Shown here one piece after another: positions 45,641 to 57,247 of a DNA stretch of 64,000 nt (the first letter of the stretch is position 1; each line of letters begins with the position of its first letter). The notes beneath the pieces were generated by a model. That model searched no databases, had not been told where the DNA came from, and saw only the letters and a program-made list of their open reading frames with translations. The DNA lies in assembly GCA_950295325.1 (NCBI GenBank), contig OX485809.1:27356144-27420143 (forward strand), given 5' to 3'. A program made the position numbers and the translations under genes. The DNA comes from Polytrichum commune. Its lineage: Eukaryota > Streptophyta > Polytrichopsida > Polytrichales > Polytrichaceae.

Positions 45641-46564
45641 AGCATCCTTGGGTGGATCCGCTAGGAACGTCACAGTCAAATTTCAGTTCACAAACAATGT
45701 TTTAGGAAACTTGTTTTCAATCTTAAGTGATTTTCTTTTTCCTTATGAACATACTTTAGGGTCAAATAGATTAAGGTCTTAGGCATTAATATAACAAACT
45801 TACAAATCACCATGTGTTTGGCCCCTTGAAAGGGTTGTTAGCACTTGATTTCAGGAATGAACTCTGTATACTTATAACTTCAGGAACCAATTAGGAATGC
45901 AAAATAATATCGATTCTATTTGGGATTATTTTTGCATGGTAACCTCTTAATCTGGTATTGCTATCCATTAGTTATTTGCAAAAAACAGTCACCAAAATAG
46001 TAGGTAGGGTCACCTGACCTCCAGGAACGCAGCTTCCCGGGGGCAACACCTTTAAGGACACCCTCATTGATGGTTTTTTTTGTTTTAGCTCATCCCAAAG
46101 CTGCTCCTAGGCATCTTCTACTGAACTAGTGGCCATTTGGTGGAAAAAAACAAAGTGAAACCGCAAAGTGCCCTCCATGCCAAATCTTCAGGAATCCCCG
46201 GAACGGCATAGGAAACCTTCCTGCCGAACGTTCCCAGTGTGTTATTGATGACTCACACCTGTCCCTTTTTCACCTTTAATTCCCCACTGTTGGATTGAGA
46301 GCGCTTTTTCTCTGAGTCACTAGATCACTAATGAACAGATAAGGGTTTAGTTAACGATCCTAATTCCAACATTGTTGAGAGAATGTTTTGCCGCCGATAT
46401 TCTGTTGGCTTCTGGTAAGGAATTTTTGCCGCCGATTTTCTGTTGGCTTCTGCTGAAGAATGTTTGCCGCCTCTCACCTGGTGGCTATGGTGGTTCTGAG
46501 TTTGGGATGCTCCAACACAGTGGGTAGTGCCAAAGCATTGTAGGATTACATTGAAAGTCGGTTG
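45641..46564. other. No gene recognised; short direct repeat
   Basis: The only structure noted is TTGCCGCCGAT followed by TTCTGTTGGCTTCTG, repeated at about 46388 and 46425, with a partial third copy near 46463. Confidence 0.4.
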
Positions 46565-46569
46565 TCATG

Positions 46570-47542
46570 TGTCGCGCACCTCTCCATGAGGAGTGCCCGA
46601 AACACCATGGGCACAAGGGGGACCCCGGAGTGACACCCGGGACTTGTGGCGCCGTTGGTGAGAGGGCCCAAGTGATCCTAGTGTAGGTGAGGGCCCCGGG
46701 CGTTGAGAACGCCTCCCACCCACGGAGACTAGGAGGCACGAGGGGTAAGGCCATGAGCTATGCGTAGCTCATGGCGTGGTGATTCTAGAATGCTCAAGAA
46801 CACCTCAATCGGAGGTGTGAGCTAGGAGTTATGGCCATTTGAGTGGGGCGCTGTCCCGGGACAGCGCCCTGGTACAGCAGTGCCTGGGAGTGATTCCCGG
46901 GACTGCCAAGGTTCAAACAGGCATAACTTCCTCACCACTTGCCCGAATGGGGCAAGTGAGGAGTCCATCGGCATCTACGTGAAGCGTAGATGAGGATGGA
47001 GTGGTTGGTTGTTATGATCAGACATCATACAAGGAAGTTATGATGGTCTGAAGCTGTGGGGCCTTCTAGGCCCAGCGGCTAAGGGAAAATGTCCACTTGG
47101 CCCCAACTCTTGGTAGAGAGACAAGAGGTTGGTTGACGGTGGGGTAGGGGCCCCGCGTAGAGTCCTAGAGGCTTATATGGGTGAGGTGGTGTGGCCTCAC
47201 CCACCCGAGGCCGAATGGCACGGCCTCCATGGGCATTGGCCCATTGTGAGGCCATAGTTGCCTAGTATGGTTCGGGTTGTTGTAGTGTTGCTCCGGCAAT
47301 GCGATGATCAACATGGGATTGGACTTCTATGGATGGAAGTCCACATCTAGGAATGGGTTACCGATTAAGGGGTGAGTCCCGAAAGCAAAGTAGGAGGGTT
47401 GGTTCCCTCCTATGAACTATAAGGTCCGGGGTAGGAGGAGCTAATCATTAGCATGGCGGAATGCGAATGGTTAGCGCTCGTAACCTTTGCTAGAATTGAA
47501 AATTGGCAAGATTGTCAAGGGGGGCTAGCAAGGGTTGCGACA
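46570..47542 (+). mobile_element. Chromovirus-family LTR (973 bp), 5' LTR of a truncated element
   Basis: It starts TGTCGCGCACC and ends GGTTGCGACA. It is followed at 47545 by TGGTATCAGAGC, the initiator-Met tRNA primer site, so this is a 5' LTR. The bases before it are TCATG; no matching 3' LTR with that duplication is found. Confidence 0.92.
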
Positions 47543-48247
47543 CTTGGTATCAGAGCAGGGTTCCAAGTTTTGAGCTTGCACTTTGAGGGAAACATGGCTA
47601 TCAAAAATGCGGGTTATGATGGTGAGCCCGGGGTTTCCAAAAGGGTGTGAGGCTCAAATTGGAACAAGGATCATGTGCAAGTGGAATTTGACCATGCCAT
47701 TGGTTCTAATGACAATGGTGGGCATGAGGGTGGATTTGGTAAGGAAAATGGAGGAGTGCTTTGAAAGGGCTCCCTCAAACCTCAAAAAACATTTGGGGCC
47801 TAGAATACCGAAAGCACCCAAAACCTTGGAGGGCATTAATGTTGGATTGAAATTCCAATTCGAAATGCTTGGAAGGTATTGATGTTGGAATGAATTTGGT
47901 GCTAATGAGGCACCCGGGGCCTCTTAAGGCCTATGTGCGCTATTCAAACGCACAAATGAAGGATACACCTAAAAGCAGGTTTGAGAGACCAAAGCAGGTT
48001 GTGCATGTAAAACATTCCCAAACACTCATTACAGATTTCTTCAAGGGTTCGAATGTAAGGCATGAAGAGGGAGTCTCATCTGAGAGTGTTTCATCTTGCG
48101 AATGCACTAGCTCATTGGCACCTGTTCATTCTTCCTCTTCTTTTCAATCTATCCATAGAACTCCACCCTCCAAAATAACTCTTCCTTGGTCATTTCAATC
48201 AGCATGCTCTTTGAGTCGTGTTAGTGAGACATGCATGTCATAAGGTT
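47543..48247 (+). pseudogene. Truncated gag leader joined to unidentified sequence
   Basis: 47594-47940 is a frameshifted copy of the gag start seen intact at 49216. After about 47945 the sequence no longer matches other copies. The frame 47869-48243 continues through it with a Ser-rich tail and contains QTLITDFFK at 48019-48045, a PCNA-interaction-like motif. The outer LTR element at 48253 inserted just after it. Confidence 0.55.
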
Positions 48248-48252
48248 GTCAT

Positions 48253-49165
48253 TGTCGCGCACCTCTCCATGAGGAGTGCCCGCAACACCATGGGCACAAG
48301 GGGGACCCCGGAGTGACACCCGGGACTTGTGACGCCCTTGGTGAGAGGGACCAAGTGATCCTAATGTGGGTGAGGGCCCCGGGCGTTTAGAACGCCTCCC
48401 ACCCACAAAGACTAGGAGTCATGAGGGTAAAGCCATAAGCTATGAGTAGCTTATGGCGTCCCGATTCTAGAATGCTAAAGAACACCTCAATCTGAGGTGT
48501 GAGCTAGGAGATATGGCACTTTGAGTGGGATGCTGTCCCGGGACAGCGCCCTGGAACAGCAGGGGCCTGGGAGTGGCTCCCGGGACTGCAAAGGTTTAAA
48601 CAGGCATAACTTCCTCAATACTTGCACGAATAGGGCAAGTGAGGTGTCCATAGGGATCTACGTGAAATGTAGATGACGATAGAGTGGTTGGTTGTTAGAT
48701 TCAGAGACCGCACGTGGAAGTTATGAAGGTCTGAAGCTGCAGGGAGGCTTCTAGACCCAGCGGCTAAGGGAAAATGTCTACTTGGCCCCAACTCTTGGTA
48801 GAGAGACAAAAGGGATGTTGACGGTGGGGGAGGGGCCCCGCCAAAAGTCCTAGAGGCTTATATGGGTGAGGCGGCTTTGCCGATCGACCCCCCCGGAGCA
48901 TACTTGGCAATGTGCTCCGGGTGGTTGTAGTGTTGTCCTAGCAACACTATGACCAAGTCCACCTTAGCGATGGGTTACCTACTAAGGGGAAAGAGTCCCG
49001 AATGCATGTGTAGGAGGGTTTCGTGACCAAATATGGGATTGAAGGTCCGCGGTTTTGGGAGCTAACCATGCATGTGCGTGGGATGTGCAGGTTAGCGCTC
49101 GGGACACTTGCTAGAGTTGGAAAGCGATTGAGCTAAGTGGAGAAAAACTAGCAAGGGTCGCGACA
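48253..49165 (+). repeat. 5' LTR of the outer element (913-bp subfamily)
   Basis: TGTCGCGCACC...GGTCGCGACA, followed by CG and TGGTATCAGAGC (primer site at 49168). It is about 60 bp shorter than the 973-bp LTRs of the window and diverged mainly in its second half. Confidence 0.95.
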
Positions 49166-49215
49166 CGTGGTATCAGAGCAGGGTTTCGTCTTTGAGCTAG
49201 CACTTTGAAGGAGAG

Positions 49216-49541
49216 ATGGCTACCAAACGTGCGGGTAACGATGGTGAGGCGGGTACTTCTAAAAAGTTGCGACGCTCAAAACGGAACAAAGATCATGTTG
49301 AAGAGGATGTTGACCCCGCCATTGAGTCTATTAACAATGGTGGGGATGATGGTGCAACCGGTGAGGAAGTGGAGGAGTCCCTAGAAAGGGGTCCCGAAAA
49401 CCTCGAAGAAAATTCGGGGACTAGACTTCCAAATGCGCCCGAAAGCTTGGAAGGTGGTGATGTTGGATTAAAATTCCAACTCAAAATGCTTGAGTTCATG
49501 GACTCCGTGAATCAAGAGCTCAAGCGTGTCAAGGACGAGAG
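49216..49541 (+). pseudogene. 5' part of gag of the outer element
   Basis: The ATG lies 44 bp after the primer site. The frame is open for 108 codons: a basic start (MATKRAGNDG, KKLRRSKRNK), an acidic middle and LKMLEFMDSVNQELKRV. It is cut at 49542 by an inverted LTR fragment. Decayed copies of the same start are at 47594 and 50697. The rest of gag and all of pol of this element are absent. Confidence 0.75.
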
Positions 49542-49679
49542 TGTCGCAACCCTTGCTAGTCCCCCTTGACCATCTTGGCAATTTTCATTTCCTAGCAAAG
49601 GTTACGACTGCTAACCCTTCGCATACCGCCATGCTAATGGTTAGCTCCTCTCACCCCGGACCTTATAGTTCATAGGAGG
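49542..49679 (-). repeat. Inverted 3'-end fragment of a chromovirus LTR
   Basis: TGTCGCAACCCTTGCTAG... is the reverse complement of the last 138 bp of the LTR. It stops abruptly in CATAGGAGG and joins a forward LTR that lacks its first bases, making a head-to-head chimera. Confidence 0.85.
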
Positions 49680-50645
49680 CGCACCTCTCCATGAGGAGTG
49701 CCCGAAACACCATGGGCACAAGGGGGACCCTGGAGTGACACCCGGGACTTGTGGCGCCGTTGGTGAGAGGGCCCAAGTGATCCTAGTGTGGGTGAGGGCC
49801 CCGGGCGTTGGGAACGCCTCCCACCCACGAAGACTAGGAGGCACAAGGGTAAGGCCATGAGTTATGCGTAGCTCATGGCGTGGTGATTCTAGAAAGCTCA
49901 AGAACACCTCAATCGGAGGTGTGAGCTAGGAGTTATGGCCATTTGAGTGGGGCGCTGTCCCGGGACAGCGCCCTGGTACAGCAGTGCCTGGAGTGATTAC
50001 CGGGACTGCCAAGGTTCAAACAGGCATAACTTCCTCAAGACTTGCTCAAATGGAGCAAGTGAGGAGTCCATTGGCATCTACGTGAAGCGTAGATGAAGAT
50101 GGAGTGGTTGGGTGTTATGATCAGACATCATACAAGGAAGTTATGATGGTCTGAAGCTGCTAGGGGGTTCTAGGCCCAGCTGCTAAAGGAAAATGTCCAC
50201 TTGGCCCCAACTCTTGGTAGAGAGACAAGAGGTTGGTTGACGGTGGGGTAGGGGCCCCGCGTGAAGTCCTAGAGGCTTATATGGGTGAGGTGGTGTGGCC
50301 TCACCCACCCGAGGCCGAACGGCACGGCCTCCATGGGCATTGGCCCATTGTGAGGCCATAGTTGCCTAGTATGGTTCGGGTTGTTGTAGTGTTGCTCCGG
50401 CAACGCGATGATCAACATAGGATTGGACTTCCATGGATGGAAGTCCACATTGGGGAAATGGGTTACCGATTAAGGGGTGAGCCCCGAAAGCAAAGTAGGA
50501 GGGTTGGTTCCCTCCTATGAACTATTGGTCCGGGGTAAAAGGAGCTATCCATTAGCATGGCGGAATGCGAAGGGTTAGCGCTCGTAACCTTTGCTAGAAA
50601 CGAAAATTGGCAAGATTATTAAGGGACCTAGCAAGGGTTGCGACA
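49680..50645 (+). mobile_element. Chromovirus LTR lacking its first bases (inner 5' LTR)
   Basis: It begins CGCACCTCTCC, missing TGTCG, and ends GTTGCGACA at 50645. TGGTATCAGAGC follows at 50648. It is the 5' LTR of the broken inner gag-pol element. Confidence 0.9.
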
Positions 50646-53439
50646 CTTGGTATCAGAGCAGGGTTCCAATATTTGAGCTAGCACTTTGAGGGAAGCATGG
50701 CTATCATATAAGCGGGTTATGATGGTGACCCGGGGTTTCCAAAAGGTTGTGAGGCTCAAATTGGAACAAAGATCATGTGTAAATGGAATTTGACCATACC
50801 ATTAGTTCTAATGACAATGGTGGGCATGAGGGTGGATTCGGTGAGGAAAATGGAGGAGTGCTTTGAAAAGGCTCCCGCAAACCTCGAAAAGTATTCAGGG
50901 GCTAGAATACCGAATGCACCCAAAACCTTGGAGGGCATTAATGTTGGATTGAAATTTCAATTCGAAATGCTTAGAAGGTGGTGATGTTGAAATGAACTTG
51001 GGGCACATGAGGCACGCGGGGTCTCTTAAGGCGTATATGTGCGAATTTCACACCCAAATGAATGGTACATCTAGGATGGACGAGCTTTCTAAGAAATGCA
51101 TCGTTTTAGGTGGGTTTCAAAAGCGGGTGGTGAAAACCATGTTCAAGACCCCAAAGCATCTTGAGGACGTAGTGCGAATCATAAAGATTTGAAGAGCATT
51201 GAAGCCGATGTTCCTAAGAAGAAGTTGGACGGCACATCACCACAAAGTGGGTTTAGCCGAAAGAGGCCCCAAGGAAATGAGCGCAAGTAGTTTGGCCCAT
51301 TATACCAAGGCAAATCATGCTAGCTCGTGCCGTGGACAAAATGTGAGAAGGTGGTTTGGTGGTACCAAACTAGATCATATTTGTGCCACGGACGGAGTGT
51401 TAAAAGTTGGCCTTGTGGACCAAGCCAAACTCACGGTGTTGCCGAGGACCAAATGTTAGACGATGGTTTTGTGGCCAAGGCTAGTAGCTTTAAGCCAAGG
51501 CCAACTATTTTATATCTTGAGGCTCAAATGAATGGGACAAACGTCTAATGGGTTGACAAAGAGGCAAGCCATGCCTTCTTGAGCCCAAAACTCATAAGGG
51601 AGTTGGGGCTTGCCGATTGGTAGAGCGGGCAAACCCACCAAGGTGCGGTTTGGAAAGGGCAAACCGCATGAGACAAAGAAGGCCGCGATGCATGTAACCT
51701 TGCAATGTGGGACATTGGATTTTTGTCAAAATTTCACACCAAGTGAAATAGATAAAATGCATGTCATTGTGAAGGCCGCCTTCTTTGAAACTCACATGAT
51801 AGATGTGAGGTGCAAGCCGGTGTGCTTGCGGTGCATTATGATGTGTCATAATGGCAAAGAATTGAAGTTCAAATTAACAATGACTCCTATGGTAGGAGGA
51901 CCTAAGTTGAATTTGGTCTTAATGGACCGAATAAAAAAAAAAAAAAAACATAATAGTCGTGGTTCAATTGGAGCAACTCCAAGGAACGTATGGGGAGGCT
52001 AGGAAAGATGGGCCTCCCCCAAACAACATTGGTGTGATGTTGGTGAAATACAAGGATGTATTCACCAATGTGTTGCCCAAAAAAAAAAAATTACCGCCAA
52101 GAAGTGAAAAATAACTTTGCTCAACGAGAGATTGAGCTCTTGAGGTATGTGGTGATAAATGAAGTTGGTGGACGAACATGAAGAATGTCAAGACAATCCA
52201 AAAGGACAATTGGCCCTTCATTCAAAAATGGCTTAGGTCATTTGTTGGCCTAGCCAATTAGTACCACAACTTCATTCGAGAGTTTTCTAAGGTTGCTAGG
52301 ACCTTATTCAACTTATTGAGGAAAATGGCTATCCCAAGAGTGGGATGAGCCTTGTCACCAAGCCTTTGGGGGGCTCAAAAACAAGTTCTCTTCGCCGCCC
52401 GTGCTTAAGTTCGCGGACTTTGACAAACCTTTTGAGGTGCATACGGGGGCGAGTAACTTTACCATTCGCGGATGTTGATCCAAGATGGATGCCCATTGCA
52501 TATGGGAGCATTAAGCTTAAAGGTTGTCAAACCTTGTGCGACTTGTGAAAGAAATGGATATCCCAAGAGTGGGATGAGCCTTGCCACCAAGTCTTTGAGA
52601 AGCTTAAGAGCAAGTTCTCTTCGCCGCCCGTGCTCAAGTTCGCGGAGTTTGACAAACCTTTTGAGGTGCATACGGGGGCGAGTGACTTTACCATTGGCGG
52701 ATGTTGAGGCAAGATGGATGGCCATGGCATATGAGAGCATGAAGCTCGATGGTTGTCCCACCTTGTGCGACTTGTGGAAGAAATGGCTATCCCAAGAGTG
52801 GGATGAGCCTTCCCACCAAGTCTTTGAGGAGCTTAAGACCAAGTTCTCTTCGCCGCCCGTGCTCAAGTTCGCGGAGCTTGACAAACCTTTCGAGGTGCAT
52901 ACGGGGGTGAGTGCCTTTGCCAATGGTGGATTATGTGTAAGATGGATGGCCATTGCATATGGGAGCATAAAGCTCGATGGTTGTCAAAGAAGACAACCAA
53001 CTCATGACAAAGAATCTCTTTGCCGTAGTGCATTGCTTGAAGATGTGTCGACATTATATGGGGTCGTACAAAGCAAAGGTCTACATGGACAATGTGTCCT
53101 AAAAGTATTTTGACATACAAGCGTAAGTGAACGCCAAGTCATTGCGGAGTTATGATAGTTTGGCGCTTACGAAGGTGGATTTGATCCACAAACCGGACCG
53201 TGGAAATGTGGTGCCGGATGCGCGAAGTAGACCGGAAAAATTCCAAGCAATGAGAACCATCCAAACCTTGTGGATAATGTGTGCCGGCAAAGGAAACTTG
53301 TGATGCAAGATACGGAAGGGGTAAATTAACTACCCCGAAGCACAAAAACTTTTAGGTGAGCTTCGCAAGAGCAAGGTGCTTAAAGAGGTTAAGTTGGTGG
53401 ACGGATTGTTCAAGTGCAAGCAAAGTTGGGTGTATGTGC
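50646..53439 (+). pseudogene. Decayed chromovirus gag-pol, first part
   Basis: A gag relic with stops lies at about 50697-51190, then a pro-like region at 51610-51920. Reverse transcriptase is almost entirely deleted: the text jumps from DVFTNVLPKKK (about 52050) to FVGLANxYHNFI (about 52240). RNase H follows (FSSPPVLKFA.FDKPFEVHTGAS) and is triplicated. The frame stops at the CACAA target site (53440) of a solo LTR and resumes at 57248: VYVPQ before the insertion joins GKLRL after it. Confidence 0.85.
52323..52990 (+). repeat. 229-bp tandem triplication within RNase H
   Basis: AAATGG(C/A)TATCCCAAGAG starts at 52323, 52552 and 52781, exactly 229 bases apart. Each unit carries the TTCTCTTCGCCGCCCGTGCT segment. 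The third unit diverges near 52988 and runs into the normal continuation of RNase H. Because 229 is not a multiple of three, each step shifts the frame. Confidence 0.93.
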
Positions 53440-53444
53440 CACAA

Positions 53445-56400
53445 TGTCGCAACCCTTGCTAGGTCCTTTAACAATCTTGCCAATTTTCGTTTCTAGCAAA
53501 GGTTACGAGCGCTAACCATTCGCATTCCGCCATGCTAATGATTAGCTCCTCTTACCCCGGACCAATAGTTCATAGGAGGGAACCAACCCTTCTACTTTGC
53601 TTTCGGGACTCACCCCTTAATCGGTAACCCATCTCCCCAATGTGGACTTCCATCCATGGAAGTCCAATCCTATGTTGATCATTGCGTTGCCGGAGCAACA
53701 CTACAACAACCCGAAGCATACTAGGCAACTATGGCCTCACAATAGGCCAAAGCCCATGGAGGCCTTGCCGTTCGGCCTCGGGTGGGTGAGGCCACACCAC
53801 CTCACCCATATAAGCCTCTAGGACTCTATGCAGGGCCCCTACCCCACCGTCAACCAACCTCTTGTCTCTCTACCAAGAGTTGGGGCCAAGTGGACATTTT
53901 CCCTTAGCCGCTGGGCCTAGAAGCCCCCACAGCTTCAGACCATCATAACTTCCTTGTATGATGTCTGATCATAACAACCAACCACTCCATCCTCATGTAC
54001 GCTTCACGTAGATGCCGATGGACTCCTTACTTGCCCCATTCGGGCAAGTGGTGAGGAAGTTATGCCTGTTTGAACCTTGGCAGTCCCGGGAATCACTCCC
54101 AGGCACTGCTGTACCAGGGCGCTGTCCCGGGACAGCGCCCCACTCAAATGGCCATAACTCCTAGCTCACACCTTCGATTGAGGTGTTCTTGGGCTTTTGT
54201 GGTACTTTTGGGCCACCCCCTTTCGAGGGAGCCTAAAAGTATCACACAAGCCCTTCGGTGAAGGTGGCCTGCATTTGCAGGCGCCCAAGCCGAACCCGGA
54301 TGATAGGTGTATAACGTGAGTAGTTAGATTTTTAAGGGAGATTAAATATGCGTCGTAGTACCTCCGGAGGTTAGGCCTTAGTTTTTTACTAGTGTGGCTT
54401 TAAACTCCACTAACCAATTTCATATCTAGTTCTAACCTTAACCTACAACCTATTCTACGCGCAGACGCACCAGCCTTGAAACCAAGGCAATCCTAATTTG
54501 TGAATTGGGATGGTTCTGATACACCCAACCGGGTGTGACTCATACCACCCTAACTCAACGAACGGAATAACGACAATTTGATGGACCATTCAATTCTTCC
54601 TATTTCTTTATTTAGTTCTATTTAGTTTTCTAAGCGGGGGAACTTGGCCTAAGTCCCACCCTTCACACAAATTCCTTCTTAATTACTTACTTTTGTTTGC
54701 ACGTCCTAACTTACTACATTAACATATTAGGCATCACCCCTTACCTCGGGTCTCTTGCCAACAAGGGTTTACGATTTATTTGGTATGTTTTGATTGTTAA
54801 ATGTGTTTACACTGGATAGACCACGAAATGCAACTCAATGGGACCAGGGTGACGGGCGACCTGTAGGTTCAACCTGTTGCGCAATCTTCATAAATTGGGG
54901 CCATTACTCCCAATCTATGGGGCCAACAACATAATAGTGGATTCGCGGGTCATTAACCCCACATTTCCACCAACAACATTCAGAGTGGTCGTGTCGGTGA
55001 TTAATCCGACTTACCACACACGAAACTTGCTAATAAATGAAGCTACTACCACAAAACATACCAAGGGCCCCGAAAACAATGGAATTGGGTACTCCCTTGG
55101 CGGTCAAGTGGTCAAGCCACTTGACCTTACGAGATAGGTGAGTGGGTTTAGAAATGCGTACCTTAGCCGTGCTCCCTCCAATCCTAAATGGAAGGCTTAA
55201 GGTTAGTTAATTTACCTCAATTTTCCTCGGTTGATTTGGGCTTGATGTAGGCCGAGCCGCTACCTCCTTCCTTGCTCCACTTTCCGAGCGTCGACCTTGC
55301 CTCCTTCTTTGTAACTAGTTTGGTAGTAAGCGTACCTTAGTTAACAATTAAAATATAAAGTGTTATTCTGCCCTGTAATTTAATCCTAAGCATAATATTT
55401 ATACTTAGTGCACCAAATTATCTTTCCAATGATCTAAAAATCACTCTAATCGGATAAGAAATGCAAAAGTTATGAGGGTTGGAAGTGTGAGGTCGATTCA
55501 ACCGACCCTTCCAACCCACCTATCTACCTTCTAACTTCAAAAATTCATAGCACATTCCTTACTACTTGGATCTAGGCTTTCCTTATACCATTGGAAAGCT
55601 ATGAACAAGCTCTAACTAGAAAAATTATGACATCAGCAGGTTAAGCTAATAGAAATTCAGCGGACTCCTTGTAACACAGCAGTCAATCAAGAAGGCTTAA
55701 ACTATGTATCTCGCCTTCAACAATTCATATCTAATTCAAATCTTAGTCAAATCAAACGTTCTATATGACCCTGGAGAGATATTAAAAATATGTGATTAGA
55801 AAGGTAAGCCGAAGTGAACCCAGCAGGTCCTCTGTAATGCAGCAGTCAACCAAAAGTTCTCAAACTATGTGTCCCATCTTGCACAATTCATATCTAATTC
55901 AAATCATGCTCAAATCAAATGTTCTAAGCCATTTTGGAAAGCTACACAAAAGTTCTACTTGGGAAAAATATAATTTCTTGGAATTAAAATTCCTATTGGG
56001 CTCGCAGGTCTGATCCAGCAGCCGCTACCCACAAGACCACCCAGTTTTTCTACTCCATCTTTGAAAATCCATAACTAATTGTCATCTCAACCAAATCACA
56101 AATGGGAAACGGCTATGGATAGCTATATGAAATCTCTCTAAGAGAAAAATGATAAGTATCTTGTTCTAGCTTTTGAACTAAGCCTTCAGGGCATTGGCAG
56201 ATGAGGTCTATAATGCCTCTACTCAAAAGTCTACCATCCAACCTACCTCTACAAAAGAAGGAATAATTTTGTTGGTGTGTTAATAAACACACAACCTAAC
56301 TAGAAGAGAGAGAGTAGAGGAGGTTCTCAAGCCTTTCTTTTAGACCATTGAGAATACATGCTAAAGGATTTTTTCCTAACTACATTGAAGCAGGGCTTCG

Positions 56401-57242
56401 CCCAAAAACTAGAGAAAGAAAGAGAGCTACAAAGTGGAAGGAGGGGTTTTTAAACCCTCTCACAAAAGGGTTGGACCCCTCCTCCACCGGATCCATTTTT
56501 CAAACCCTTTCCCGAAATTTTGGCTCGGGGGTTTTCCCGGTTGAGGTTGCCACCCTCTCGCCGAGGTGGCTCCGACAAAAAACCTTTAGAAATCTTTCTA
56601 ATTTTTCCGCCATCGAGTTGGCAAGGGGGCAAGTGGCCAAGTATCCTCCTTGCTTTTTTTTTTTTTTGTCTTCAAAATTCTTCACGCCGATTTTATCTTC
56701 TTACGTAAAACACCTCCAATAGTCTTGTGTGCCTCACACTAACTAATAAACTAACACTTGCTTAGCTAGCATCTACTAACATTTGCTTAATAACTAGCAT
56801 CTACTAATATTTGCTTAGCTAGTTGTTTTTACTAGCTAGCACATTTTTTCTACTTTGCTATCTTCTAGCACTACTTAGTTTCATTTTGACCTTCCTTCTT
56901 CTAGGCTAAATGCTAAATGAACTAATTTTTCCTAAATTCCCTATCAATTCTAACTTTTAATGCTAACATTCTAACTAAAGGTGATCCCGCAGAGTGGTGG
57001 ACCACTCAAAGGGTTCACAGCTTTCTAGAATCACCACGCCATGAGCTACGCATAGCTTATGGCCTTACCCTTGTGCATCCTAGTCTCCGTGGGTGGGAGG
57101 CGTTCCCAACGCCCGGGGCCCTCACCCACACTAGGATCACTTGGGCCCTCTCACCAACGGCGCCACAAGTTCCGGGTGTCACTCCGGGGTTCCCCTTGTG
57201 CCCATGGTGTTTCGGCCACTCCTCATGGGGAGGTGCACGACA
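53445..57242 (-). mobile_element. Inverted solo chromovirus LTR, split by a second insertion
   Basis: The LTR runs on the minus strand from 57242 to 53445; the two parts (57025-57242 and 53445-54197) total 971 bp. The target duplication CACAA is at 53440-53444 and 57243-57247. It interrupts the pol gene of the inner element. Confidence 0.95.
54198..57019. mobile_element. 2.8-kb TGTG...CACA insertion, probably a long solo LTR
   Basis: It begins TGTGGTACTTTTGGGCC and ends GGGTTCACA. The target duplication GCTTT is at 54193-54197 and 57020-57024. No terminal direct repeats, primer site or coding sequence are seen, so a solo LTR of an unrelated large retroelement fits best; an LTR-type non-autonomous element is the alternative. 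No gene is recognised inside it. Confidence 0.85.
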
Positions 57243-57247
57243 CACAA

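Noticed and set aside
47545..47556. TGGTATCAGAGC sites considered as tRNA-gene fragments
   Set aside because: They lie two bases after LTR ends (also 49168 and 50648) and are retroelement primer binding sites; no cloverleaf surrounds them.
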